A program made the translations under genes and the position numbers. This document shows positions 10,464 through 25,400 of a DNA stretch of 64,000 nt, piece by piece (the stretch's first letter is position 1; every line of letters begins with the position of its first letter). Source of the DNA: Megalonaias nervosa (lineage: Eukaryota; Mollusca; Bivalvia; Unionida; Unionidae); the NCBI GenBank assembly GCA_016617855.1, contig JAECUM010001143.1, positions 1 to 64,000 on the forward strand. The letters are read 5' to 3'. The notes under the pieces were generated by a model. It worked only from the letters and a program-made list of their open reading frames with translations. It had not been told where the DNA came from and did no database searches.

Positions 10464-13400
10464 TTATCTCTTTAATAGCCATTGAACAGTGGAATATTTT
10501 CTTAATTAGATGTAGTCAGTTTGCTACTCTCAATAGTTCGGGGGTTTCCATTGGAAGGTAATACAAATTAATTTGTGTTCATCATGGCGCTCATTTAAGA
10601 TGGGGTGCTCAAATTTCCCAGAAGACCTTGTTCATTTTTCACAGTTAAGAGAATAATCTTTTTGCATCTGCATTGCTGTGAAGGAATGGCAAACATGCTG
10701 GATGGTGTTGCTATGTTGAGGGATGTCATACAGTCCAGAATGATGTCGATATGATATTTACAATGTGTGCAAAAATTAAAATGCCTCCCTCTTGCTGCTA
10801 TGCTTCACAAAGTCAATCTCCATCCAGGAGTTCAGAAACTTCATTCTGCCAGGTTTTGCAAATGGCTCATCTTTTCCTAACTCACCTGCACTTGAAATTT
10901 TGCCTGGATAAATGAACTACATTTGTACACTGTTCTGACTACTGAAATAATCATGTTTTGTGATTAATATTTGGAGTAAAATTGTCTTAAAACAAACATT
11001 GCCACTGGTCACAAATGTTTCACTATGCTATAATAATGATGGCTTAAGCATTTATTCTCAGATTTAGTTCATTTGTTTGACAGGAAAAGTACGATTCCCT
11101 TTTGTTCCATTAATACACCACTCCCTTGATAACTCGTGCCCTGATAACTCTTGAACCCCCTTATTACACAGAGTCAGGCAAGGATCCCATTTTTTTTTAA
11201 AACCACAAATACCCAAAAAATTGATCCCTATTTATTGAACTTGAAGAAAATCACGATGAAAATTGGTAAATTGATATATCACTTGTTTTATGGTCGAAAA
11301 CAGTAGATAGAACTTGGAAATTTTAATCAACATTTTGAAATTATCAACCTTTAATAAGAAGTCATATAATTGGTTACATTTTCTTTCCAAATGAGGGGCC
11401 CCAAGTGGCCAAGTGGTCTAAAGCGCTCACTATTACAGATCACTGCCATCTCACCTCTGTCTCTCTGGGTTTGAGTCTCGGGCTCGGCCAATGTGGGTAT
11501 GTGAGAAAGCTTGCCGGTAGCTTCTCATTGGTCGGTGGTTCTTTCCGGGGTTTTCCAGGATTCTTCCTCCACCATTAATACTGGCTGCCATGTATAACCT
11601 ATCTTGTGCTAAAAAATGGCGTTAAACCCTATAACAACAACAACTTTCCAAATGACATTCTTAGTGCACCGTAATTACTGATATTCAGGGAAATTTTGAT
11701 CAATGAAAATGTCACTTACGCCTAGTGTAGTCAGTACATTAATATCTAAATGCCAATTAAATAATTTTTATTAAGTCAAATTTGTATTTTAATTCTATCT
11801 TTTTGTTCCTCTTAAGTGTAATCATCATAAATGCGATGTGTATTTGAACGTAAAATGTGTCAATCTACCGTAACAGCTAAGTCCGCAAGTGTTTCTCTGA
11901 GAACTCAATTAAGTGGCGACTGTGTTTTGATAACCGACTTGCAGAAGTATTTGTTGTATTGTTGCACTGAATTAAAAGCTGGCCTCCTTTGTATTATCAC
12001 GTTAATTATGTCTTTTGAATCAAATAAAGGAGGTGGAATAAAAGAAAAGTTAAAAGGAATGCAAATCCTACGTACTTATAATCTAGTGGCCCCGGTTGTA
12101 TGTTGGGTGAACTCATTTCAGTTGATCAATCGAACACTATTATAAATGTTATTGTATATATAACATAATTAAACTTCCTTAAATTAACCGACCCATTCAT
12201 AACTGTCATCAGAGATAGCAAGGCAACCAAGCGAAACAAATGCTTCGTAAAATACAGAGCTTGGTTTCACAAATAGGGATCATTGTGGGCAAGCGAGTTT
12301 CAGAGAATTCCTGAAATGGCACTTAGAGATATTCTCAAGGATGATAAGAAGTTTCACTTTTACTTCAAATGAAATCACATCAATATTGTGCTAATTGAAC
12401 AATATAAAAATTGAGTTTTGACATAGATGATTGTCTCACGAAATAAATGTCACTAGTTTTTGAAAAAAAAGGAATTTTGTTTTGTGGTGTATTGACAGCA
12501 AGTCTAGTTCACTGCTATTTTGACTTCTGACTTGGCATTATACTATTAAATGCACTCCAGGAACCAGACTAATCAACAAAACAAAAATCAGTGATGTAAT
12601 ACACAGATGTTTTCACGTACATGTGATAGTTGTTGAAACCAGTTGGAACAATCTTTCACATGTTGGACATTTTGAAAATAAATGTTATTTATACAGAAAA
12701 GTGAACAGCTTCATTAGAAACAGCGCGTTATTAACAATTATTATCGACATGATTGTAAAATGAGGATTCAGTCGTTAAACAGCCCAGTTCCCAAACCACC
12801 CGTGGTTTTCCAGATGTCTAAGCAGGTTTTTTCAATTTTTAGAGGTCCCTCGGTAACTTGCACCCACGCTTATAGTGCCATCCATGTTTGTGGACACAGT
12901 GTGTGGGAGTTATCGAGGGAGAGGTGTAAATCTGGATGCTGCCTGTCCAGGAGGACTTCTTCTCATGCAGCAGGTTCATAAAACATTTACTTTGGTTTTA
13001 CTATTTGCCATGGGGTGCCATTTTTTGTGGATTTTATGGTTCCTACAAGCTACAAAATTAAAGACCCATTGAAAAAGGAGCCATACATGATACAGAAATC
13101 CCCCTCCTCCCATGTTGTTACTGACACATTTCAAGTGGTTAGCAAAGTTCTGCTATTTGATAATTCAACATTATTACTGTGACAAAATATTATCTTTTAC
13201 CAGTATTTGTTTTATTCCAACTCATTTTCAAAAGAGAATTATAAAGCAGTTGACATTGTTTCAATGTATTGTATGAATACAGTCTCACTTAGCAGTCTTT
13301 TCCACTTAAAATGAATATTTGTGATAAGATTGGTAATGATGGAGAGAAAATAGAAAGAATGTAAAGTATATAAATACCAGTATTACTGAAAATGAAAGAA

Positions 13401-16400
13401 ATAAGGATCAGTGTATGCATGTTAAATGTAATACATGTTTACACTGATCCTTCATTCAAAGAAAAATGCTGTCAGAAACACTACAATACATCAATGGCAA
13501 AATTTATTCTCTATTCAGTTCTTTATTATCTATTCTGTTCTTTATTTTCTATTTTATTTTTTATTCTCTATTCTATTCTTTCTTCTCTATTCTATTTTTT
13601 ATTATCTATTCTTTTCGTTATTCTCAGTTCTGTATATTATCTATTCTATTCTTTATTTTCTGCAATTCACTCCAATTTAAGATTCAGCCATAGCCGTGAT
13701 CCATCTGAATGAATAATCTAAGTAAAACATAGATAAATGTAGACATATTTACTTATAATTACATGTGGCTGACTTTCCTTTTTAAAATTAAATCTTCTTA
13801 AAAGCTCATCTCAATTCTTCTAGACAGTTTAATCCAAAGTAGCAGTGAGACTAAAGCATTGAAACATTTGTGTGATACACAAGTGTAAAGTGGTTAACCA
13901 TTTAGTCTGTATGCAAAAAATCAGCCATTTTCTGTCCCCCTCCCTCCTTTTTGCATCATGTACTTTTTCTGCTCCCTCCCTTGTGCATATGTATGCTTTT
14001 GCTTAGTACCCCCACCCACATCATAGTTTTATATTTTTAACAGCATGATTAGCAGCCAAATCAGTTTTGTCCTGTGTAGCATGACGTCCCACCCAGTCAT
14101 ATTATCCTGACACCAGGCCAACCAGTCCTAACACTAACCTCATAATGCTGAACGCCAAGCGAGGCAGCTGTTAGTACCATTTTTAGAAGTCTCTGGTATG
14201 ACTTGGCCAGGGTTCAAACTCGTGACCTCCCACATCTGAGGCAGAAGCTCTAACCACTAGACAACCGGAGCGGTTTTCCAAGACAAGTAAATTTCCCGTC
14301 AGTGTAGTAGTTTTAATAATTTCAGTAGTCTAATGGCTAGTAAAGTTTAAGTTGTCATGAGTAAGCATTTTAGGAAGGACTAGTGAAGGTTCAGCAGGAT
14401 TAGTAAATTTCTCATTCTACTAGTGCTTCTGGGTGCGAAGAAATTTATTAAAATGTTAATTTAAATTTCAAAAATAATCCTCATGCACAGATAAACTTTA
14501 TTGTATAAAAGCACTGTCTTGAGAGACCACCTTCTCAATGCAACCAGCTGCCATGATATTGCTTGGTTCCATTGTACTCAAAGGATGAAAACAAGGATTG
14601 ATCTTCATCATGAACATTTGTATCTATACAAGGTGCGTTATTAATAAATAATGCAAGGTGAATATTAATAAATCATCTGGATTGGATGGTATTGGTCCAC
14701 AAATTCTTAAAATTTGTGCACCAGTAATAACAAAGTCATTAACGCATATCATAAACTTAAGTATAATGATCCAGGGAATTACAGACCAATATCAATTCTA
14801 CCTGTATTGTCAAAATTATTTGAAAAGCATGTAGCCATTCAGGTCTGTTTTGAAACATACACTCTATTTCATAAAGCACAATCAGGATTTAGAAAGTACC
14901 ACTCCTGCCAAACAGAACTTACCAAATTAATTGATCTTTGGCTGGAGGAAATGGATAATGGACATATGACTGGGATTGTTTTCCTTGACTTCAAGAAAGC
15001 CTTTGATCTTGTTGATCATGAAATTCTGCTGCAAAAGTTGAACTGTTACAGGTTTGACAATCCTTCTTTAAACTGGATTAGATCATACCTAAACCAAAGG
15101 TCTCGACAAGTAAGCATTGGCAATATTAGCTGTCAAACTCACACCATTCATTCAGGGGTCCCTCAAGGCTCAGTTTTAGGCCTTCTCCTCTTCCTTTTCT
15201 ATATCAATGATCTACCATTAAATAATGAATCCATAAATACAGATTTGTTTGCAGACAATGCAACGTTGTATACATCTAGTTCTGGTACTGAAGTTATCCA
15301 AATGAGATTAAACTAAGACCTTATTAGAGTCCAAAACTGGGCACAACAAAATAGGATGGTAATTAATGAAGGTAAAACAAAATGTATGATTTTGGGAACA
15401 TCACAAAAGCTACACAAGTCAGGGAACACAGAACTATCTCTTGCAATAAATAATCATCTGTTAGAAAATGTCAAACATTAAAAGCTTGTAGGTGTGTCCA
15501 TAGATAATAATTTATTATGGAATGACCATATTGATAAGCTTTGTTAAACACTGTCATCCAAAATTGCCCTACTAAGCAGAATTGAGAAATATTTACCTAT
15601 GAAAACTCGCAATCTATGCTACAAGTCATACATTCTTCCAACAATGGATTATTGTTCAGATGTATGGGGAAACTGTGCTAAATCTCAGATTGACAGGATT
15701 TATAAACTTCAGAAATGAGCAGCACGCGTAATTTTAGATGCATCTATTGATCATCCCACAAAAGCATTGTTTACAGAACTCAAATGGTTCACAGTATACG
15801 ACAGGATAGATTTTCACAATGCAGTTCTTTTATATAAATGTCTACATGGAACTGCACCAGAGTATCTTCAGGACTTATTCAGACCTTTTTCAACAACAAT
15901 ACCAGTTGAGATCAATATCACATGAAAACCTAGCACCAAAACCAAGAAAAGAGCAATTTAAACAGAGCTTCCAATACTCTGGTACAGTTCTGTGGAACAA
16001 GCTTCCACTACATGTAAAATCTGCTGAAAATATTACAGTATTTAATAAGAGATATCATGAGCATGTATGAGTTTCTAATAGATAATGGAATTTAGTATTT
16101 TAATACTAAACATGTTAAAATAAACAGTAATTATTGCTATCTTCATATAATGTGCATTGTTATACTCTCCTTTAAAAGGCCTCAAGGGAGAATAGTCCTT
16201 GACTAATGAGTCACCCTCTATAAATAAATAATTATTATTACATGTATTATTATTATTATCATTTAACGCTCTGTCGCTTTTCTGTCTCCCTTTCCTCATC
16301 TCTTTTTCTCTTTTCTAAGAAAAGTGATAAAGTGTAATTTCGTGATTTTCACATTCACATGTCATCAAACTTACATTTGATGTTCGCATATTAGCATTCT

Positions 16401-19400
16401 TCATTTTTAATCCATTAATTTGACTAGATAACATTTAACATACCAAAACTGTTTCATGTGATATGTTGTGGAATTGTTGTAAATAACTGGAACAATGTTT
16501 TATTTCACAGGAGCTTAGTGGTCTTGGGAGAAGAAATATGTTGCAAGCAAAGTAAGTTACTTTGTTCATTAATCTAGGTCACAGCATTTTCATGAACTTA
16601 GTAAAGAAACTGAATTTTAGCTCATCTGGCCCTAAGGCCAAATGAAATTATAGTATGCTCATTTGTCCACTTTGTATCATTTGTATATAATCATAGAGGG
16701 AGTAATCTGGCATCAAGGTCTTTCATATTTGATAAATTAGTTTCATTCTGTCATCCGATATGGCCATGATGACTAAAAATATTTATATATAAAAATGTAA
16801 ACAACTTCTCAAAAACTGCTCAGTAGAGTTTGACCAAATTTTACAGAAAGTATGCTGGCATAGAGGTCTTTCAGATTTGTTCAAATGATGCCAATCCACA
16901 ATCAGATATGGCCACCATTGCTAAAAATAGAAGACCTTAAAACAACTTAACATAATTTGCCAGGAGGCATCCTTGTCTAAAGTTCTTTCAGGTTATTTAT
17001 ACAAATGATGCCAAACCACCATCAAATGTGGGGACCACTGCTTAACAAGAAAACATTTTTAAAAATCACTGTTCTAAATTGACAAAGCTTTCTGGCATAA
17101 AGGTCTTTCAGATTTGCACAAATGACTCTGATCCAGTATCAGTTGTGGCCACCTTTATTTAGAACAGAAAATTTTACAAAATTGATTTTTTTTCAAAATC
17201 CACTGATAAAATTTGACCAGATATGGCAGAAAACATCCTGATATGAAGGACTTTCAAATTTTTTTATAAATGATGCCAATCCACCATCAGTTATAGCTGC
17301 CATTACGAAAATAGAAACCTCTGAATTACCTTTTTCTGCAGAAATTTTTTAACATAATTTTGACCAAATTTAAAAGAAAACATTTTTGAGTGGAGTGATT
17401 TCAAGTTGAAACAAATGATGCCAAACCCTTCATTAAATATGGTCACTATTGCTAAAAATAGAGAAACCTTTCAACAACAACTTCTCAAGAATTGCGTAAC
17501 AGAATTGAATTAAATTTGCCAAAAAGCATTCTGGCATTTTAAAAAAATTAATTTTTTTTACATATGATGCTTATCTGACAAACATGGCAGCAGTTACTTA
17601 AATAGAAAAACTTTAATTGTTTTCTTCTCAAAATACTGTATGAAATTAGACCAAGAGCATCCTGGCATTAACAGCTTTGAAAATGATGTCAGTTCACCAT
17701 CAAATATGGCCACATCTGCTAAAACTAGATAAACCTTGAAATGACTCATTCTTATAAACCACTGAACAGGATTTTAATTTGACAGAAAGCACTGATCAAT
17801 TATCAGACATTGCCACCATTACCAGTGCTGCTAAACATTCAAGTTATATTATGGAAAAAGCTGCTTAAGAGAATTGGACCAGCTTTGACAGAAATCATCC
17901 AGACATTTAAAGACCTTTCAGTTTTGGACAAATGGTGCTGATTTGCCATTAAAATAGCTGAAAACTAAAATATAGAGACTTGAAATAGTTCTTTTTTAAA
18001 CATATTCAGTCTAGAGCATTGGAAACAATTTGTACAGAAAGCACTCAGCTGACTCACATTTCTTGACCAACTGCTTGCTAGGCAGATATCAGCCATATGA
18101 ACAATCTCAAACCCACTCGGACCTCTTGTTTCAAATATTCCCAGAAAAGCAGTGTTGAATATTAGCAGCTGCCTACTGGCCCACTGAAAATAAGTTTCTG
18201 GTCTGGAGGACTCAAAGAATTGAAGCAGCATGTCAGTGTGGCCAGCTCAGAATATGGAAAACTAGTAAAAAGCAAATCCAGAGGACCTGTAAATCTTCTG
18301 GAGGACCAGCAGGTGCTTTATAAAGTTGAGGAGGAGCACTGCCAAACAGGCTTCAATGCAGTCTAGTATATGTTTTGTCTATTGTTTTTAGCTAATCTAG
18401 TCATATGCTTCTTTGTCTGTCATCTGTTGTGCATCATCTATATGCAGTTGTTATTTACAATTTCTTCCAATTTGTACATGATTTTACCAGAAGCATTCTG
18501 GTATCAGGGACTTTCATGTTTGTTACATGGATATCTATCCTTCATCCAATATTGCCACCATTACTGAAAATACAAAAACTGATATTGATCATATTTGACA
18601 CAATGCATCATGGAATGAAAATATACAAACCATTAAATGATTTAATATTAAAAACTGCTCATGAGAATTTTACCAAATTTAATAGAAAGCATCCGGGTAT
18701 GAAGATCAGGCTTTCAAATTTGTATGAATGATGCTGTTTTGATATCCATTATTATCAACAGGAATATGATTCTGATCATTAAAATTCGCACTACATGTTG
18801 TATCTTTTTGAATAAACTTAAAAGTCTGATTTTCATCAAGCTGTTGCTGTACAAATTTTGAAAACTACAGTGAAAGTTTTATTAGTGTTTTCATAGTGCA
18901 AATAAAAAGTGAACATCAAGAAATAGATGCCATATAATGAAGCAATTACTGATTTTTATATTTTGATTGAGACAAGGATTTATCAAGCCCAGAAAAATCT
19001 TGTTTACTCCTTGGCCTGTGGCTGTAGTAAATGTCTTTTTTCTTAAGGTGGAAAAACCCTTGTCTGACACACCCATTTAATCTTACATGCATAAGCTGGT
19101 GTTTGATAAAGCTGTTCCAGTACAAAAGCACTTTTTTATTTTGTTCCAAGTTGGGGAAAAGAACATGTTTGATATGGCTTATGAATACATAAAGGCCTGA
19201 CAACTTCACTGTGTCCCTATGCCATATCAGATTTGTTCTTTGTGACCACTCTGAACAAAACACATACACAGGTTTGTGTATTAATCATCTCATGAAAATT
19301 CAATAACTTAAAGATAATTTCACACAAGTTGTAACATCAGAGTGTTCCAAACATACACTGTATATGCACAATGACAGGCATACAAAATGAGGGGAGCCAT

Positions 19401-22400
19401 ATGTTTGATAAAAAAGAGGGAAAGGGAAAAAAACACCTGGAAAAACAATTATTGGCACATGGATTTAAGCTACTGAACATCATTCCAAATCAGCAGTGGA
19501 TCTGGTCGATTATAATATGGGATATTCCCCACTAAATATGGCAGAACTTAATACTGTAGATGCTAACAACAAAGACAGGCAATCATGCTAATAAATTCTT
19601 CATGGGTCGTGAAAGATCCCACGTGATCCATGAGACTGGAATGTCATGGGTGGGTTGGGTGTGACATTTGTCGGCAGAGGAACTAGAGCTATATTTATAT
19701 TTCTAATCTTTTTTCTCCGACTTTCCAGGTCAGTTGATGATCGTTATAAGGGAATATCAGAATGTGCACGGACTCGAGCCATACTTTCTCTTGGAATTTC
19801 TTGCTTCCAACCAGTCAAAAATGAAACGAAGGATCTGGTAGAAAATGACAAGGGTCAACAAACAGTCAGACAATGCTACTTGGTTCAGACCTTCAACATA
19901 ATGCTGTTGTGTAGTGAGGAATATGTGGTGGAGCCTGCCTCACTAAGATTCCTGGTGGATCATGGTTTTGATTTTAACAAGCAGTATTCTTCTGGTATTC
20001 CCTATTACAGAGGAAATGATAAGGTGAAGTGAATGGTTGTAAATTGGTTTAATGTGACAATTTGTTTGCACAAAAGATTTTTAAATGCAAAAATATATTG
20101 ATTCAGTAAGAGATAAATGAAAAAATTTAAATTAAACTTTGTCACATTAATTTCTGTTGTACACTTTCATTCATATAATTCTAGTTTGGATTCTTTAAAC
20201 TGTACTAGAGAAGACACAGTAAATGAGGTAAAACTAAATTAGGTTTTCTTCATACTGAGTCTGTTGATAATTTCTTATTCTTTTTAGGTCACCAGGCTGT
20301 AAGGCTAAGTGAGCTTATGGTATGGCTCTGCATGAGTCATGTTTCATGCAGTATGTATTCATCTACAGTCGCGATGTTAAAGGTCTCAAAATAATCACTA
20401 GTCCAGTTCTGACCAAATACTTAAAATATTTAATAACCTGCTGAACTACTTTACAGAAAAAACAGCTCCACAGAATTTTATAAAATTTTCAAGAAATCCT
20501 CCTGGCAAGAAAACCTTTCAAGTTTTTACAGATAATGCTAATCTACCTACAGATATGGCCATTTACAAAAAATAGGAAGTTTTAAAATGGCTTATCCAAA
20601 ACTGCTGAATAAAATTTGACCAAACTTAACAGAAAGCACTCTGGCATGAAGATCTTTCAAGTTTATACAAAAATGAAGCCTATCTGCCATCAGTTATGGC
20701 AACTGTTACTTAAAATAGACAAACCTATAAATAACACAACTTTTCTCTAAGATCGCTCAAGAGAATTTGACCAAGTGTTACAGTTGGCATCTCAGCATAA
20801 AGGTTTTTAAATTTTTTTTACAATTGATGCTGATCTACAATTTATTGAAGCCACATTGATTGAAAACAAAAATAAAAACTATAAATAATTCCTCCAAAAC
20901 CACTGAACAGATTGAAAATAGAAATGAAAACTTAGAATGACTTCTTCAAATCCACTGAACAGGATTTGATATTTGACAGAAAGCATTCTGGGATGGACAT
21001 TTTGAATTTATGAAAATGATGCTGACCAAATATTGCTGCCATTGCTGAAAATAGAAGAAGCTTTAAACAACTTCTTCCTAAAACCACACAACAGTATTGA
21101 ACCAAATATGAAAGAAAGCATTCTGGCAAAAATGACTTTAAAGCTTATACAAATGATGCTGATGTCTGTAAATGACGTCTTCTCAAAAACCACTCAACAG
21201 AATTTGACCAAATTTAACACAAACATCTTGGCATGAATACCCTTCATGTTTTGTGTGCAGATGATGCTAATCTGCCTACAGATATTGTCACCTTTACTTA
21301 AAAGAAAGAAATAACCTTTAAATATCTTCTCAGAAACTGCTTATCAGAATTTGACCAAATTTGACGAAAAACATTTTGGCATGCAGGGTTTTCCACATTA
21401 TACAGTTAATGCAAGTTCAATATGGCCATTGGCACTAAAAATTGAAAATCCATTGAATTTAAAAATTAAAAAAACACTCAACAGAATGTGACAAAATCTA
21501 ACATGAAGCATCATAGCATGACGAGCTTTTATGTTTGTACAAATGATGGATTTTGCCATCAATAAATTATTTGTTGAATTTTACAAAACGTTTTGCTTTT
21601 TGCTCTTTTCTGTTGGTTTTTTAAGACATTATAGTATAAAGCTAGAGAGATCTTGAAATAGTCATTTCATTCATTTACAGTCAACAGCATTCAAAGAAAT
21701 TTTTTTAAAAAAAAGTATTCTAATGATTACGTCTTATTTAAACATAGCATGGTGTTTAGGGACCCTTGCAGGTCATTATTTTTGGTCTGTATTAATAATA
21801 TTACAGAAAGAGAGCACTGTATGAAGTTTTCATCTATAACAAAACTTGGTAACACAGATTCTGAGAGACTTATACTTACTTTTGACCTTTAAGGAGCCTT
21901 TCAGTGAAATACAAACCTTACTGTGTTTCTTTTTGAAATTAACATTCACAATTTGGGAAATACAACATTTGGCAAAACATGAAGGAATATTTTTAACTCA
22001 GAAGGCAGAGCTGGCAGTTTATAGTCATGTTTATGTTTCACTACATTTCTCAAAATTTCTCCACTGATTGAGAATTTTATTGGGGATGGGGAGGAGGGAT
22101 GCACTCTAATTTTCCAGTACAGCAAGGGGTTTGATGCTGGTTAGTTTCTCCTGTATAATTTTTATTCTTTCACAGTGGTAACCCATCCACCCACCACCAC
22201 CATTGCCCCATACTCCCAAAGTGCATTTCTTCTTTAAATATGTTACCCAGTCATAATATCTTGGGAGAACTACTACCTTGCAAATCCTGCCCTTAGAGGT
22301 TAAAAACTTTTAGCTAATAAAACTAACAGTTATCTGCCTACCTAGGTGGCAGTTGGGTAGAGTGATCTCCCCTTGGTACAGGGATTGGCACCAGATCCCA

Positions 22401-25400
22401 AGAAAATCTCAGTTACTATTTCCATTGTTCCAAGAAGCATGCTGTCATCACAAGGCCTCTCACAAAAGCCAGAATCTACTTGGAAGATATACCATTACAA
22501 GTTGGAGGAGTTTTTTCATTTCTAAAGAAAATATTCTCCATCAATATTTCCAACTTTTTCTTTTCCTATGCTGACAATGTTCTGCCTTTACAGTTTTCTA
22601 ATACTTTGTCATCTTCACACATTTAGATACTTCATGGGTAGCATATAGAACTTCACATTAAGTTTGGCTATAATTATTACTTTTATGCGTGTGCAAGTCT
22701 TAGGGCGTATATGAACAGGTACATATTGGTGAGTTTCAATATCAAGGCATTCTTAGCATCTGGTCGCCAAGCTTCAATGATTTTAAATATACAGGTCGTC
22801 CTTGAGCCTTCATACAGTAATATTGTAACTTATACCTGGACACGTCATTGCATTATTAGCTCATCTGCTATCACTAATTTCCAGGTAAAACATCATATGG
22901 TATAGCTCTGCACCCACCCCATGTTCAAAGACAGGTGCACTGAACTTACTATACATGCCATCTTTGAGCCTTCCTACAGGCAGTATTGTGAATTGATTTT
23001 GAAAACATATTGATGCTTCATTGCCCTCATTAGGTTATCTGCTAGCATGAATTCATAGTCAAATTTAACATGACACTTTATTGATTTTACCTGAATATAA
23101 TGTCATTGGGCCTTTTCCTACAGGCAAAATTGTCTCATAATGGATATTGTCACACCCTACTTTGTAAGTATCTAATAATGGGGCTTCAGTTCCTTGTTTA
23201 TTTGCAGGTTTTGTTGTGTGTAATACAGAAACTTGTGTATATTACTGTATAGCTTCCACTCTGGTCAGACAAGTACAGGTAAGCTTTCTATACATGGTAA
23301 ACTCAGTCGTGCCCTGCACATGCATGTTGCTGTAGGTGATGCTTGAGTGATGTTTATCTGTATAGGCAATCCTTTGACCTTCCTATGGGTAAGCTGTAAC
23401 TAGATTTTTTTTGTTGTCCTCTTCATACATGTAAGTACTGTAAGTGATGCTCCAGTGATTCCACCTGTACAAGCAAATTCACATGCCTATGGGTTATTGT
23501 GGATAAAATTGATTATTTAGCAGCCACTGTCTAAATATTCACAGCTATGCTTTAATTTACCTGTACAAGTCACATGCACCCTTTAGAGGTAGTTATCTTC
23601 ATGGGTAACTCTGCACGGATACTCACTTGCTTAAAAAATGAGGGGGCCCCAAGTGGCCGAGTGGTCTAAAGCGCTCTCCGTTACGGATCACTGCCATCTC
23701 ACCTCTGTCTTTGTGGGTTCGAGTCTAGGATTCGGCGAATGTGGATATGTGAGAAAGCTAGCCAGTAGCTTCTCGTGGGTCGGTGGTTCTTACCGGGGAT
23801 TTTCGGGTTTCTTCCTCCACCATTAACACTGGCCGCCATGTATAGCCTATCGTGTGCTGAAAAATGGCGTTAAGCCCCACAACAACAACAACAATACATG
23901 TATAGAGGTTCTTCTCAGTTTTGTCTTGCAAATTTAGACCATATGCAAGACCAGTTGGACAACCACTCAACATGCCTAGTTTCTCTGGTTGTTCCCCCTT
24001 GACTGCATGTTGGACTGTTTTATTATGGACAGAAGTCAGTCATAACTTGGGAGACAAATACATTTGATTGCATGCAAGGACAGCAAGAAGGATAGCAGCA
24101 TCAAGCATCAGTTAAAGTCTCTCACATCAGAATTATGAACCAGATATGTGGATCAAACATCCTGTACCCCATTCCATCCTCGAGAACTGGACAGCATCAT
24201 GCCAGCTAAGATGGCCATTTTTCTTGGTCATATAACTCTGATCATAATGGGCCATGACCACAATTCAGTCGTAGGACATCAGCCAAAACGAATTTGTCCA
24301 GTTCCACAACTTGAATAGTGCTGCCAAGCTCTTCATGAATAAACACTTCCTGTGGACGACACACAGTTTGTCTTACTGCATGGTACCTCAAACACTTCCA
24401 AAATACAATGTCTATTTTAGGGTCTCAGTTTTCTAGAAATGTCCCTTCACTCCCCCTCAAGTCTCTGCTGTCCAAAGACTCTACTTAGTGACATGTTAGA
24501 AGTAATGGGACTCATAGGTGCTGCAAGTGTTGTATGCCACTATCATCGACATTCTTCTCCAACTACTTTGCAGGTAATGCAGGAGACATCGACTTCACTT
24601 TCTTCCTCTGTAGATGACAATACTGGCATTCAAGTTCTCTCATCAGTATTAGCTCTTACTTGAATGAGTGAAACTCCGCGTTAAAGGATTGAGCTGAAGT
24701 TTACCACTTAATCCCATTGGACTTCTGTCCTCGTTTCTCTACATCACCTGCCAGTTCTACAATTCTGACATAGGTGAAAATTATCTACAGAAGATTCTAC
24801 TTCCATTTGCTTCCACAAACATAATATCATTTGATATTATGACTGTATTATCAAATTTAATTGATGTCATATGCAAATAACAATAAGTAATTAATATCTT
24901 TTATACATATAACTTTTAACTTTCATCAGTTCTAATTTGGAAAAAGTTATATGGTAGGCAGTGGTATGATAAAGTACACAGCTCAGTCTAATGAAGTATG
25001 TAATGAATGTGATGAGATTCTAATTCACGATATTCTTGGAAATTTATATTTTCTGTGCTGGAAATAATGCAAGTGTTGTTACTGGTACAATGATATGCTA
25101 CATGGAAATTTTCTGTGGAATAGTGTGTGGACTGATGAATGAACCACTCTGAATGGTAAGTGCAGGACTTATCATTTGTTTACAATGTTTGATTCAACTG
25201 GTGCTGGTTGGGGGTGTTTGACAAAGTTTGAAGAACACAGGTCAGACATAGCACATTTCTGATTGTTGCCAGCTATGCGGCAGCTCTTGAGAGAGTCTGG
25301 ATTTTTGTAGCCAGTGATGTGTATTGCCTGTGTGTCTGGAACAGCGTTCTCAGTTTTAGTTCATTCCACACAGCATCATGAATTTATCCTATCTGTAGCT

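Noticed and set aside
13392..13712. Three overlapping hydrophobic ORFs rich in Phe, Ile, Leu and Tyr
   Set aside because: All derive from a T-rich simple repeat; the three frames give equally hydrophobic products, which a real membrane protein would not.
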